Notes under the pieces: generated by a model
The model's input: the letters and a program-made list of their open reading frames with translations, nothing else
Databases searched by the model: none
What the model was told of the DNA's origin: nothing
Program-made: the position numbers and the translations under genes
Assembly (NCBI RefSeq): GCF_015709455.1
Contig: NZ_JADNQW010000006.1
Span: forward strand, 57,538 to 121,537
Reading direction: 5' to 3'
Length of the DNA stretch: 64,000 bases
Source: Methylosinus sp. H3A
GTDB taxonomy: Bacteria; Pseudomonadota; Alphaproteobacteria; Rhizobiales; Beijerinckiaceae
Part shown: in pieces, positions 36,916 through 46,048 of the stretch
Numbering within the stretch: the stretch's first letter is position 1
Layout: the number at the start of each line of letters is the position of its first letter

Positions 36916-39075
36916 GATCGGACTCTTTGTCGTCACCACGATCGTTGCTTTCGTCGTCTGGATCGTCGCCTATGAGATTACGGTCGGGGCGAGACATAAC
37001 CCGCGTGATCCGAGCGACGGAAAAAGCCGCTGGGCGCTCGTGCAACAACAGTTTTCTGGGCGCGATATGTCGTCGCTCGGCGCGGATACTGTCCTGCTTG
37101 CGCCGTCGCATTTCTGGCGCAGAGTTCAATATCCAGGCACGAGAGACGAGGCGCTGAAGCGGGGAGGGATTGCCGTCGGCGTCGTGTTCGCGATCGGCGC
37201 CGCCTTGTTCATTCTCACGAAGACGATGGCGCCGGCGAAGCACAAAGGGGATGCGAGCTTCGGCACAGTGCTGGATGCAGCGAAGCGGCGGATGACAGGA
37301 AAGCGCGGAATTATATTGGGCGTGCTGAACGGCGGGTTCATTCGAAACGCCGATCCGGCGCATCTTCTGATTGTCGGACCGACGCGTTCCGGCAAGGGCA
37401 CCGGGTTCATTCTTCCAAACGGCTACGACCATGACGGCTCGTTCGTATTTTGGGACGTGAAAAGGGAAAACTTCGATATTTTGTCCCGGTTCCTTCGCGA
37501 CAAAGGCGTGAAGGTGTTTCTGTTTTCGCCCGGTTCGGCGAGCACGCATCGGTACAATCCGCTCGATTTCATCCGGCGTGATGAAAACATGCCGACCGAC
37601 TGCATGGTGGTCGCGGGATTTCTCGTTCCCGAGCGTGCTGACGACACATGGTCGGGCTCTGCTCGTATGCTGCTGTCGACTTTGATCGGTTATGTATTGA
37701 CTTCCCCGAATTGCGAAGGCTCACGTCACCTCCGGGGCGTCGCGAGGATGACGACGACGGGCAAGGACGTTTCGAGTCTGCTCGCACGGTTGGTGAAGAG
37801 CGAAGGCCCCTTGTTGCCGCGCTGGATCGTCGATGGGTTCAATCAATATGTCGCGCTCGAGCCGGAGACGCGCAACAGCGCCGTGTTCAACGTGAACATG
37901 GCGATGAACCCGTGGAACAATCCTCTCGTTTCCGCGTCGACGGCAACTTCGGATTTTGATCTGCGCGAGTTCCGTCAGCAGAGGATGGCGGTCTTTGTGC
38001 ATTGCGGCCTCGCCGAGCTCGTTCTTTCCGGCCGGTGATCCGCATCATGTTTCAGCAGATCCACGACTTGATGATGAACAAGCGGCCGTCGCGGAGGAAC
38101 GGCATGAAGTGTTGATCATGCTGGACGAGTTCTACCACCTCGGCCGCATGGATTCCTTGATAACGAAGATCACGATCTCTGCCGGATATAAATTTCGTAT
38201 GGCGATCATCATACAGTCGCTGTCGCAGCTCGACGAGCTCTACGGTAAGGCGATCCGCGCGTCGACGCTGGCGGGATCGCAGGTGAAGCTGTTTCTGGCG
38301 ATCGACGATCTCGAGACGGCGAACTACGTGTCTGAGCTTCTAGGCGATCGAACGATCAAGGTCGTGACGCCAGTGCGACGCGCAGGGCAGGATGGTTCAC
38401 GAGCTCGACGGAGAACATTCACTACGAAGCACAGCCTCTCCGCAACCCGCAAGAATTGCGGGGAAATGGACCCGCGCGAGGCGATCCTCGTCGTTCGAAG
38501 CGCGAAGCCTTTCGTGCTGCGCATTTTGCGTCACTATGAGGACTCGCCGTTTGCGAAGTTCTATGCGCGATACCACGAGGCTCCGATGCCGCTCCCGCAG
38601 CTGGAACGGTGGAAGGATCGCGATATGGGGCCGCTTCTCGCCGGGCGAGAACCGAGGACGCGAAACCGGATAAGCGACCTGTGGCGACTGGATCAGATCA
38701 CGCGCTCCCGGAGGAGTCGGGCTATGTGGCGATCGACGGCGACAATGAGCCGCCTCCAGAGCCGGATTCCGATGTCCGCGCCGCGCGGCCGGCGATCGGT
38801 GGAATGAGCCGGCGGCCGTCGTTCCTTCGGCGGAAACGGCGAAGATCGACGACGTCGAACCGTCGAAGGGGACGAGTGAGCCACAATTGACCGTTGACCA
38901 ATTGTCCATAGGCGCTGTCTTGAAAGCGGTCGAGGGTGTTCAAGCCGATGACGGGCAAAAGGTGATCGAATTGTTGGACGCGCTCATCGAGGGTGGGGTC
39001 ATGGAAGACAGAGCGCTGCTCGAGTTGAGAAATCTGCTTAACAAGCAAATGGACGAGGTCCGGGCTGCTGCATAG
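36893..39075 (+). pseudogene. virD4: VirD4/TraG coupling protein, frame broken about six times
   Basis: From the ATG at 36893 an intact part gives two membrane helices, Walker A LIVGPTRSGKGTG and FVFWDVKRENFDIL. The first frame stops at 38038 just after HCGLAELVLS. Family-like sequence then continues by frame changes near 38030 (to RPVIRIMFQQIHDLMMN), 38110 (to VLIMLDEFYHLGRMDS, the Walker B region), 38395 (to STENIHYEAQPLRNPQEL), 38460 (to MDPREAILVVRSAKPF), 38640 and 38800. The last reading ends DEVRAAA at 39075. Reconstructed length is about 727 residues, normal for the family. VirD4 brings the relaxase-DNA complex to the channel. Restored codon meaning after each switch suggests sequence errors, but a true loss of transfer cannot be excluded. 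Confidence 0.8.
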
Positions 39076-39189
39076 AGATCGAAGAGTCATGGGCGGACGC
39101 TGCTTGCAAAAGTAGCCCGGTTCATTGAGAGCGCCTGACGCTTCGAGCGCCGAGGCTATACTGAAGTGAGACGACGAAAGGATTGTGGA

Positions 39190-39501
39190 ATGCGTAAATT
39201 TGCACAGGCTCTCGTAATTACGGGGTTTGCGTCCGTTTCTCTGTCTGCGTGTCAATCGGTGCAAGAATCTGCGGCGAACGCTGAATATACTTGCGAAGCC
39301 GCAGGACTGAGACCAGGGACAAGGCGCTTCGAGCGATGTGCGCGCGTGAACTATGCGCAAAATCGCGCTCAATCGGACCAGGCGGCTGCTGCGGTGGCCA
39401 CGGCCGCCGCGGCCGGTGTGATAGGCGGAGCCGTGATCGGCGCAGCGACGGCGCCGCGCTATGGCTACTACTACGGGCCTTATTATCGGCCATATTGGTG
39501 A
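39190..39501 (+). CDS. Small lipoprotein with glycine-zipper-like stretch
   Basis: A 103-residue protein. A leader ends in the lipobox LSAC; cysteines follow (YTCEAAG, FERCARV), then an alanine/glycine stretch AAAAGVIGGAVIGAATA and a tyrosine-rich end YGYYYGPYYRPYW. It is probably an outer-membrane lipoprotein. The position after virD4 and before a terminator suggests it ends the transfer operon; entry exclusion is possible but not shown. Confidence 0.65.
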   Translation: MRKFAQALVITGFASVSLSACQSVQESAANAEYTCEAAGLRPGTRRFERCARVNYAQNRAQSDQAAAAVATAAAAGVIGGAVIGAATAPRYGYYYGPYYRPYW

Positions 39502-39528
39502 GCTTCCTGAGAGTGGAGAGGAAACGTG

Positions 39529-39557
39529 AAAAAGGCCCGCGATTGCGGGCCTTTTTT
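39529..39557 (+). terminator. Rho-independent terminator, probably bidirectional
   Basis: GGCCCGC and GCGGGCC pair around GATT, preceded by a run of A and followed by TTTTTT. It lies between the converging transfer operon and the relaxase gene and would stop transcription in both directions. Confidence 0.85.
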
Positions 39558-39580
39558 CGTCGATTCGGGCTGTCGCGACG

Positions 39581-41995
39581 TCAGGACATTTTCTGTCCAT
39601 GGGTTTGCCGCTGCGGGCGCTCTTCGACTTTCATCTCTTCGGCAAGACGCTCCTGCTCGCGACGGAGCGCGGCGAGCTGGTCATCCTGCGCGAGGCTTTG
39701 CGAGATTACCTGAGCGGGGTTCTGCTCGATCTGTCGGGCCGCTTCACGCGCAGCGATCGCTTCTCGCTGCTCTCGCGCGGCGTCACGTTCGGTGATGGCT
39801 GCCGCTCGGCGTTCGTCGAGCAAGTCTTTCGCGCTCGTCGCGTCGAGCCCGGCGTTGGCCTCGTCTCTACGTTCGGCCGCGGCAGTCACATCCGCCACGC
39901 GTCCCGCCGCTTGCGCCTCTTGGGATTCGGTCCTTGCGAGTTCTTGCGCACGATCGACCAGCTGCTGGCCGCGGACGCCGGCGACCGCTTGCACGGTCTG
40001 TGCCGAAACGGCCTGAGCGCCTTGCTCGGCCAGCCGTGTGAAGTCAACTCGCGTAGCGAGAGTTTCGAGGTAGCGCCCGGACCTTTCGAGGAAGGTCTCG
40101 CGTGTGGACGGGTCGAGGGCTTGAGACGCCCTATCGACGATGTCATTCAAAGTCGTGAGGTCGGAAGACAATTGTTCGGATGTGGCGCCGGCCATTGGTC
40201 CCTCCTGTGAATGATATGATTCTACACGAATTGCGATTTTTGCAAGGATGTCTCCCGCGGCAGCGGACATATTGACACGTCTGAGCAAGTCGACCGCGGT
40301 CGTGTTCGTCGGATTCGCCTTGGCGACGTCGAACCAGGCGCTGCGAGCCTCATTGACCGCCATGCGTTGAGGTTCGCCGGCTGGTAATCGAATGGGGTTC
40401 GTGTGCGCGCGATCGATACGACGCCGCGCGTTTTCGATGAGAGTTTGGTTTGCCGGATCGCGCGCATAAGCGCGGTCGCGCGCTTCACGCCCGGGCCGGG
40501 GACGCTCCGCCGCATCTACGATTGCTTTGTCCTTCGGACCGTAGCTTTGGGACGACGCGCGCTCGGCCGCCGAGGTCGCGACGATCTTCAGGCCTTGAGT
40601 CTGCGCGTGCTCCGCGAATACCTCGCGCCATGCCCGAAAGTCCTGCGGACCGGGGTGAATTTTCACACCCTCGGCGTTCCGAACCGCGACGATCGCGTGA
40701 GCGTGGACATGGCCGGCGTGCTCCTTGTCGGTGTGAACGCCGAAGATGAATTTGTGATCCGAGAACTGCTCGTGGAGGAAGCCGCGGACGGATCTCGAAG
40801 GCGTCGACGTCGGTTCCGGCCTTCGACGAAATGATGAGATGCATCGTGTCGCGGGGTTTGAAGGAGCGGAGATCCGCGCGCCATGCGCGCGACTCCGCCT
40901 GAATTGAGGAAGGGTCGGAGAGGGTCGCGCCCGACCCGGAAGTGGCGGGCCCGCGATCGACGAGCTGGGTGAGGCGGTGAACGACGCTCGATTGACCATT
41001 GCCCGGCGCGCGGGCTCGATGCTGAGGCGGTGCTGGCCAATGCCGGTCGCTTCCTCGATGCGGGCCTTCATCCGCGCCTCGGATTTCGGCGCAAAGACTC
41101 GCTCGGCGAAGGCGTTCTCGGGGTCTCCGATCGAGCGGGTGGTCACTGTGAACCGTTCCCGCTCCTCGATCGTCTTGGCGAAAGGCACGCCGTCTCGCCA
41201 GTCGGTCTCGGTTCGCATCCCTAACGTGCCGGCGAACGCGACGACGGCGCGTCCTTCGATGGCGCCGCCGGGTAGCTTTTCGATGCGATATGCGTAGCTG
41301 TGGCCTTTGAAAGCTGCCGCCATCGCCTTTCCGAGCGCTTCGCGATCGACGGCGGTATCGTGCAGGCCTATGACGCCCAGCCGCACGGAACTCACGTCCT
41401 GACTTTCAGCCCTTTGCTCGAAGTCCTTTGACCATGCGGCGATCTCCGCATTGATGGCCTCGCGGCCTTTCAATTCCAGGCCGTCATGGCTTTCGAGGTG
41501 GACGTCCTCGCGATCGACATAGTTCGCGGTCGCGGAAGCGCGTGAGGCTCCATGTGCGTAAGATACGACCTTCACGACGGCGGGCCGATAGCCGCCCGCC
41601 AGCGCGCCGGCCCGCGATTGCAGAGAGGCCCCACGCCCTAGAAACGCTTCCGTACGCCCGCTGGATGCGGCGCCGGACGAGCGAGGGGCTTTCGCGGCCC
41701 CGCCGTGCGGCGCGTTCGGCAGGCTGCGGCGCTTTTCTTCGTCCTCGCGCCCGGTGATCGTGGTTCCACGAAGCGCGCGATCGGTCGCGTGGGGAAGGGG
41801 ATTCGGGTCCGCCGGCGAGGCGCGCGAATGTTCCCGGATTGGGCGCGAGCGGCTTGGAGCTCGCGCAGGTCGCCTCGGCGCGGATCGTTCCAAAATCTCC
41901 CGATCTCGGTCCTTCGCGGTGGCTGTCGCGGTTCGCGCGCGCGACGCGAGGCGGTTCATTTCCTCGACGAGATAGACTCGGAGATTTTGCTCCAT
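39581..41995 (-). CDS. MOBP-like relaxase, with an internal out-of-frame patch
   Basis: An 804-residue frame. Family-like parts are VVKVVSYAHGASRASATANYVDRED (about residue 135) and the metal-binding histidine motif DKEHAGHVHAHAIVAV (about 415). Between about 41005 and 40795 the frame reads Ser/Pro/Arg-rich nonsense, while another frame of the same strand gives NGQSSVVHRLTQLVDRG and MHLIISSKAGTDVDAFE, the expected relaxase strand. So two compensating indels lie near those positions. The C-terminal half is helical. Relaxases nick oriT and lead the strand into the recipient. The start shares one base with the mobC stop (TGATG). Confidence 0.75.
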   Translation of the reverse strand: MEQNLRVYLVEEMNRLASRARTATATAKDRDREILERSAPRRPARAPSRSRPIREHSRASPADPNPLPHATDRALRGTTITGREDEEKRRSLPNAPHGGAAKAPRSSGAASSGRTEAFLGRGASLQSRAGALAGGYRPAVVKVVSYAHGASRASATANYVDREDVHLESHDGLELKGREAINAEIAAWSKDFEQRAESQDVSSVRLGVIGLHDTAVDREALGKAMAAAFKGHSYAYRIEKLPGGAIEGRAVVAFAGTLGMRTETDWRDGVPFAKTIEERERFTVTTRSIGDPENAFAERVFAPKSEARMKARIEEATGIGQHRLSIEPARRAMVNRASFTASPSSSIAGPPLPGRARPSPTLPQFRRSRAHGARISAPSNPATRCISSFRRRPEPTSTPSRSVRGFLHEQFSDHKFIFGVHTDKEHAGHVHAHAIVAVRNAEGVKIHPGPQDFRAWREVFAEHAQTQGLKIVATSAAERASSQSYGPKDKAIVDAAERPRPGREARDRAYARDPANQTLIENARRRIDRAHTNPIRLPAGEPQRMAVNEARSAWFDVAKANPTNTTAVDLLRRVNMSAAAGDILAKIAIRVESYHSQEGPMAGATSEQLSSDLTTLNDIVDRASQALDPSTRETFLERSGRYLETLATRVDFTRLAEQGAQAVSAQTVQAVAGVRGQQLVDRAQELARTESQEAQAAGRVADVTAAAERRDEANAGLDATSAKDLLDERRAAAITERDAAREQREAIAAREAARQIEQNPAQVISQSLAQDDQLAALRREQERLAEEMKVEERPQRQTHGQKMS

Positions 41996-42413
41996 CAGCC
42001 CGGTTCTCTCTCGGCGAGAGGCTTCAGGCCCGCGGATCGGCGCAGCCTTGTGCCGTAAGCGACCGTCATTTCGTGAATTCTCACGTCGAGATCGGTCAGA
42101 GCCTGGTGAGTGGCGCGGAACAACGCCTCGTCCTCGGCGAGCTGCGGCGCGTAGCCGAGATTAATGCCTTTGACGATCTGCGCGATGTTGCGGCCGATCG
42201 CCCGCAGCTCCTTGGAGACGGCTCGCAAGCTCGCTGCGTTGTCGACGGAGAGCGCTGGTCCCACGTCGAGCGCCGCCCGCGTGAGCCGACGGATCAATTC
42301 CGATTTTCGACCCCGAATAGCCGACACGCTTGATCAAGCCGGGCGAAGTCCTCGGCCGTCATGTCGGCCTGAACGCGCCGCTTGGATCGTGAGGGCTTTC
42401 GGGTCTGCACCAT
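41995..42413 (-). pseudogene. mobC: MobC-like relaxosome protein, one frameshift
   Basis: The first part starts at the ATG at 42413 (MVQTRKPSRSKRRVQADMTA, a ribbon-helix-helix-like start) and stops after FGVENRN. Adding one base to the AAAA run near 42305 joins it to KSELIRRLTRAAL...LRAVSKELRAIGRNIAQIVKGINL, the MobC core, ending at 41995. MobC helps the relaxase open oriT. The single homopolymer defect looks like a sequencing error; otherwise mobilisation would be impaired. Confidence 0.75.
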
Positions 42414-42474
42414 TGCGGGAGTTCGGGGCGAGGGGGCAATTCGCGCGCCGTGGCGCGCGCCGCCATGGCTCGAC

Positions 42475-42789
42475 CGCGCTTGGCAAAGCGCCTGGTCCGA
42501 GGCATACTCAACAAACCGGTATCTTGTCAAATAAGAAAAAACTCTATTGCCCCTTTCGCCTTCGTTTCACTTTCGAATTTCCGCTACCGAACGCCTCTCA
42601 TGACCAAAACAGGCAGTTCTAAGTCATTTCACGATATATCAAGTCCATTATGGAATACTCCCTGATGATTCCAGACACTTAATCCCAGAACCTGACTACT
42701 CCAACACAGTACCAGAGACAGTCCCAGACATTCTATTGGCGCGCCGCAGCCGATCTGATAGCTTCAGCTTCCGTTAGGAGGGAGAACAC
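42475..42789. other. Probable oriT region between mobC and the stb-like operon
   Basis: A 315-base non-coding, AT-rich stretch between divergent mobC and stb-like genes, the same arrangement as around oriT of R388-type plasmids. TATCTTGT at 42520-42527 is one base from the TATCCTG nic core of MOBP plasmids. The direct-repeat array is described separately. No nick site is proved. Confidence 0.5.
42671..42730. repeat. Five CCAGACA-type direct repeats upstream of the stb-like operon
   Basis: Copies begin at 42671 (CCAGACA), 42685 (CCAGAAC), 42701 (CCAACAC), 42712 (CCAGAGA) and 42724 (CCAGACA), spaced 11-16 bases, about one helical turn or slightly more. The last lies 60 bases before the first stb-like gene. 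This recalls the stbDR repeats bound by StbA next to oriT in R388. The copies are short and degenerate, so chance is not excluded. Confidence 0.5.
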
Positions 42790-43259
42790 ATGTCCGAAGA
42801 CGAGAGCGCTCCAATGGTCGTAGACGTCGACCGCCTGCGAGAGGCCGTGAAGAAGGTGCGCGCTCGATCGAAAATTGCGCTCCTGCGTCAAATCCTGCCG
42901 GAGCTCGAGCTTAAGGAGAGGGAAGGAGCGACCGCCGCAGACCTGGTAGCCGCGATGTCGGAGGTCGGGCTTCAGATGTCGATCGGGACATTTTGGAAAT
43001 ACCGATCGAGGCTCCGAGCCGAGGGACGGCGGGGAAGCAAAGGGCGTTTGGAAGCGCCGGAGGGTTCGAAATCGAGCGCTGTGGAGAGGTCGTCGTCGGC
43101 TTCATCAAATGATATGGTGAACGATGCGCGACGGACGATTATGAGAGAACCGCGGCGATGCTCGACAAAAAGAAGCGAGACGACTTCGCAACTCAGTTCA
43201 TGGAAGCGGAGAAGCCGCTAAAGCGCTGGCTCCGCCGCACAGGGAGATCTGAAGAATGA
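42790..43259 (+). pseudogene. StbA-like DNA-binding protein, one frameshift
   Basis: The ATG at 42790 follows GGAGGGAG. The first 85 residues are helical and HTH-like (AADLVAAMSEVGLQMSIGTFWKYRSRL). After about 43100 the frame loses sense; a second frame reads DDYERTAAMLDKKKRDDFAT and MEAEKPLKRWLRRTGRSEE, ending at a TGA that overlaps the next ATG (ATGA). The combined protein is about 155 residues. Position beside oriT and before stbB suggests StbA, which binds repeats and segregates the plasmid; identity is inferred from context. Confidence 0.55.
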
Positions 43260-43446
43260 AGATTGCTGTGATGAATTTTTCTGGAAACGTCGGCAAGTCG
43301 ACCATTGCGAAGCATCTGCTGCTGCGCGCATAGCGAACGCTGAATTCGTGACAGTCTATCAATGCGGAGAAGGGGATGGCGAGGCCATTCGAGGAAAGTT
43401 CGCAAACGATGGTGAATTCGACGTCGGATCGTCGACCGTGAATTGA
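43256..43446 (+). pseudogene. stbB: StbB-like P-loop ATPase remnant
   Basis: The start MKIAVMNFSGNVGKSTIAKHLL carries the StbB P-loop. The frame stops at 43333; shifting one base gives RIANAEFVTV and GDGEAIRGKF, both family-like, before a stop at 43446. The usual protein is about 230 residues, so most is missing or scrambled. Fragments such as VETIDFLVEFFERN around 43540-43590 may be more of it. It appears genuinely decayed, more so than neighbouring frameshifted genes. Confidence 0.6.
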
Positions 43447-43809
43447 ATTCGAATTCTTCTTTCCGGCTAAATTACAGCTGAATTTTCGAATGTCATCCGT
43501 GATTCGAGGCTTGTTTACGCCCGAGTTCCCGACAAGGAAACCAAAAAAAAAAAGTCGAAACGATTGATTTTCTCGTCGAATTTTTCGAACGCAACGATCA
43601 ATTTAGCTTTTCTTAGGAATTGTCGAGCTCGACGCTTTTGGCGCGCTCGAACGCCTTTTTTTCTCCATTTGATATACGATTTCTTTGAGTTCCTTATGGC
43701 ATTTTTACGACGATCGGAATAGAAGCAGAGCGATACTTTCGCTTTCAATGTACGACGGTTCGGGGAGTCGGGTTAGCTCGCCTCCGTTCCGCGAGTGGCT
43801 TATGGACCT
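43447..43809. other. AT-rich stretch after the stb remnant
   Basis: This region is AT-rich for the plasmid and includes an uninterrupted run of about a dozen A at 43543. A 77-codon minus-strand frame (43515-43748) is Lys/Arg/Phe-rich without a ribosome site and is not called. The region probably holds degraded stbB sequence and the promoter of the next small gene. Confidence 0.4.
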
Positions 43810-44046
43810 ATGATTATGAGTCATTCGATTTTTTTGGCCGACGTGGATCGGCCCGGAGAAGGCTTCGATGCTTTAGTAGAGAGTGGGGACGAGTGGGCGC
43901 TGACACTCGGCGTCCCGAATACGACGGTGACGTTTCGGCTGAGGCGCAAGGATTTGAACCAGCCCTATAAGGGTGAGCTCGGCGGTCGCTGGTTTCAGTT
44001 CATGCCCGGGGAGGCGCCGGCTCGGCGAAAACAGCGCGTGGGTTAG
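43810..44046 (+). CDS. Small hypothetical protein
   Basis: About 78 residues from the ATG at 43810; a GTG at 43795 is also in frame. The sequence is acidic then basic (FLADVDRPGEGFDALVESGDEW, RRKDLNQPYKGELGGRWFQF). No family or membrane segment was recognised. Codon bias is plasmid-like, which supports coding. Confidence 0.45.
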   Translation: MIMSHSIFLADVDRPGEGFDALVESGDEWALTLGVPNTTVTFRLRRKDLNQPYKGELGGRWFQFMPGEAPARRKQRVG

Positions 44047-44120
44047 ACCATCGGAGTATTTGCGAGGCGTGCGGCATTTTGATCGAAAGCGGGCGACCGA
44101 AGCCGCCCGTCGAGCGTCGG

Positions 44121-44465
44121 CTATTTCCAAAAATGCGCGACGACAGAAGACGCCGCGATCATTGCGCCGACGACGCCGATCGCTTTGTAGATCGTGGCGT
44201 TGAACTCGGCCGCGAGACGGTTTGCCGAGTTTGCGATCTCTGTTCGCAAGTCGGCACCGGTGACGTCGATTTTGGCGTCGACCTTCGTGATGTCGCTGCG
44301 GAGCGACGCCTCGACTTTTTCCAAGTCGCTTTTGGTCGCAACGGACTCGCGCAAGGCTTGATCTAGGCCTTCGGCGTGGGCGCGTGCGACGTCGTCCGGC
44401 ACACCGGCGGCTTTGAGCCGGTCGAGGTAGACGAGCTTGTCGAAAGTGACCGAGTGGGCGTTCAT
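44121..44465 (-). CDS. DUF1640 (CCDC90-like) coiled-coil protein with C-terminal helix
   Basis: A 114-residue protein. The family start FDKLVYLDRLKAAGVPDDVARAHAEGLDQAL is followed by ATKSDLEKVEASLRSDITKVDAKID, a coiled coil, and a hydrophobic C-terminal helix AIGVVGAMIAASSVVAHFW. Such proteins are probably membrane-anchored oligomers; the function in bacteria is unknown. Phage and plasmid copies are common. Confidence 0.75.
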   Translation of the reverse strand: MNAHSVTFDKLVYLDRLKAAGVPDDVARAHAEGLDQALRESVATKSDLEKVEASLRSDITKVDAKIDVTGADLRTEIANSANRLAAEFNATIYKAIGVVGAMIAASSVVAHFWK

Positions 44466-44531
44466 GGCGGTGATCCTATCAGAAAGTGGGGCGCGAGGGC
44501 AGGGCCGCCCACTCGGGGCGGCCCGGAAGGT

Positions 44532-44847
44532 TCAGGCGCTCTTCGGCAAGCGGCTGAACTCGTCGCAAATGAGTTCCACGGTGTAGACGGTCTCGCTGGC
44601 GCGATCGTAGCTGTTCTGGCGCAGCCGACCTTCGACGCGGACGTAGTCGCCCTTTCCGACTTTCTCGGAGACATATTGCATCGTGCGCTTGTCGAACACG
44701 ACCACCTCGTTCCAGTCGGCTTCGTCGACCCACTCGCCGTCCTTCTTTGTAGGAAGCGTTCGCGGCGATCGAGATCCGCATGTTCTTCTCGAACGTCTTG
44801 ATATTGCCGACGCGGCCGATGATGTGGAAACGGGCCATATCGAACAT
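44532..44847 (-). pseudogene. ssb: Single-strand DNA-binding protein, one frameshift
   Basis: From the ATG at 44847 (GGAG seven bases upstream) one frame reads MARFHIIGRVGNIKTFEKN and ISIAANASYK. Removing one A from the AAA run near 44750 joins it to KKDGEWVDEADWNEVVVFDKR and EKVGKGDYVRVEGRLRQNSY, ending at 44532. The OB-fold is complete at about 104 residues, but the acidic C-terminal tail of housekeeping SSB is absent. It would coat transferred or replicating single strands. The lone homopolymer defect suggests a sequencing error. Confidence 0.8.
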
Positions 44848-45229
44848 TGTCTCACTCCATTTTTCTGCGAAGGAGCCATCTCCCTCGCGATGGAGGCGCT
44901 AAACGGCCAGAAATTGTCGGGGCAGAGCCCGAGCCGCAGGCGAGGGGCCAGCGAAGCGCCGAGCCACGTCCGGACGCGGGAATTTTGAAGCGCGCTCGCG
45001 CGCGATCGCGAGGAATTGGCGCGGCACGCGCCAAGGGGAAAATTTTCGTGTCCAGTGGCCGTCGCCCGGACAACGGGACGTATGCGTTGACGACATGCGA
45101 AGGGAGAGGCGTCTCAGAGCTTATCCAGAGAGAGACTCTCGATGGCGCATCTTCACAGTATCCCTCCGGCGGCGGCCGCCTGGCGTTGATTGCGGTTTTT
45201 GAGATAGCTGCCTGACAGGTGGCGCGATG
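44848..45229. other. Non-coding region between ssb and IS66, with a possible leader copy D
   Basis: No convincing gene in 382 bases. On the plus strand GGGAGAGG (45102-45109) and AGAGAGAG (45127-45134, followed by ACTCTCG) resemble the two-box leader, but are only 17 bases apart instead of 29-30. If real, it points to the right, into the IS66 element, with no gene of its own. Confidence 0.35.
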
Positions 45230-45267
45230 ATCGTGTCCGCTTCTATTACAAGTGGACACTATCGCCG

Positions 45268-45633
45268 ATGTCGCGCAATGATGATGATCCCCCAGCTCTC
45301 CGGCGCCGATCATGGTCTCTCGAAGAGAAGCGCCGGATCGTCGACGAGAGCCTCGAGGTTGAAGCTTCGATCGCCGAGGTCGCGCGGCGGCACGACCTCA
45401 ACACCAACCAACTCTTCACCTGGCGTCGGCAGTTCGGCGTCGTCCCGACCGCGCCGCAGGATCTCGCGCCGATCCTGCCCGTCACGATCACGTCGGACAC
45501 GACGACAGAATGTTCCCCTCCAGGGCCGACCGGCCAGATGGAGATCGTTCTCGCCGAGGGGGATCGGATCCTCGTGTGGGCCGATGTCGAGACCGCCGCG
45601 CTGTCGCGGGTCGTGAAGGCGCTGCGTCGATGA
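45268..45633 (+). CDS. tnpA: IS66 accessory protein TnpA
   Basis: A 121-residue protein. RSWSLEEKRRIVDESLEVEASIAEVARRHDLNTNQLFTWRRQF is the HTH typical of IS66 OrfA. The stop overlaps tnpB by four bases. It supports transposition by TnpC; its exact role is unclear. The frame is intact. Confidence 0.88.
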   Translation: MSRNDDDPPALRRRSWSLEEKRRIVDESLEVEASIAEVARRHDLNTNQLFTWRRQFGVVPTAPQDLAPILPVTITSDTTTECSPPGPTGQMEIVLAEGDRILVWADVETAALSRVVKALRR

Positions 45634-45977
45634 TCCCTCTGCCGGCGGGCTGCCGGGTCTGGATCGCCACCGGCCACACCGACATGCGGCGCGGCATGCA
45701 GGGGCTGGCTCTTCAGGTGCAGGAGCAGTTGAAACGCGACCCGCACGCGGGTGACCTTTACATTTTCCGCGGGCGCCGCGGCGATCTCGCGAAAATCCTC
45801 TGGCACGACGGGGTCGGCCTGTCGCTTTACGCCAAGCGGCTCGACCGCGGAAAGTTCATCTGGCCCTCGGCGAACGCGGGCGCGGTGTCGATCTCGGCCG
45901 GGCAGATGGCCTATATGCTCGAGGGGATCGATTGGCGGAATCCGCAACTCACCTGGAGGCCACAAAGCGCCGGGTGA
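45630..45977 (+). CDS. tnpB: IS66 accessory protein TnpB (Orf2)
   Basis: A 115-residue protein with IPLPAGCRVWIATGHTDMRRGMQGLALQVQE and DPHAGDLYIFRGRRGDLAKILWHDGVGL, the hallmark sequence of IS66 Orf2. The start at 45630 overlaps tnpA. The frame is intact and complete. Confidence 0.92.
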   Translation: MIPLPAGCRVWIATGHTDMRRGMQGLALQVQEQLKRDPHAGDLYIFRGRRGDLAKILWHDGVGLSLYAKRLDRGKFIWPSANAGAVSISAGQMAYMLEGIDWRNPQLTWRPQSAG

Positions 45978-46048
45978 GGCCGAAAAAGCTGGGGTCGGCT
46001 GCATTTTGGGGCGCCACAAATCGCGCGTTTTATGATTCACTTCGCCTC

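Noticed and set aside
36309..37157. Plus-strand frame of 282 codons in virB11/virD4
   Set aside because: Out-of-frame shadow of two well-supported genes.
42003..42027. Another leader copy (TTCTCTCTCGGCGAGAGG)
   Set aside because: It lies inside the mobC coding end and lacks the first purine box at the proper distance.
43515..43748. 77-codon basic minus-strand frame in the AT-rich stretch
   Set aside because: Produced by poly-A/T and Lys/Phe codons; no start signal, more likely stbB debris.
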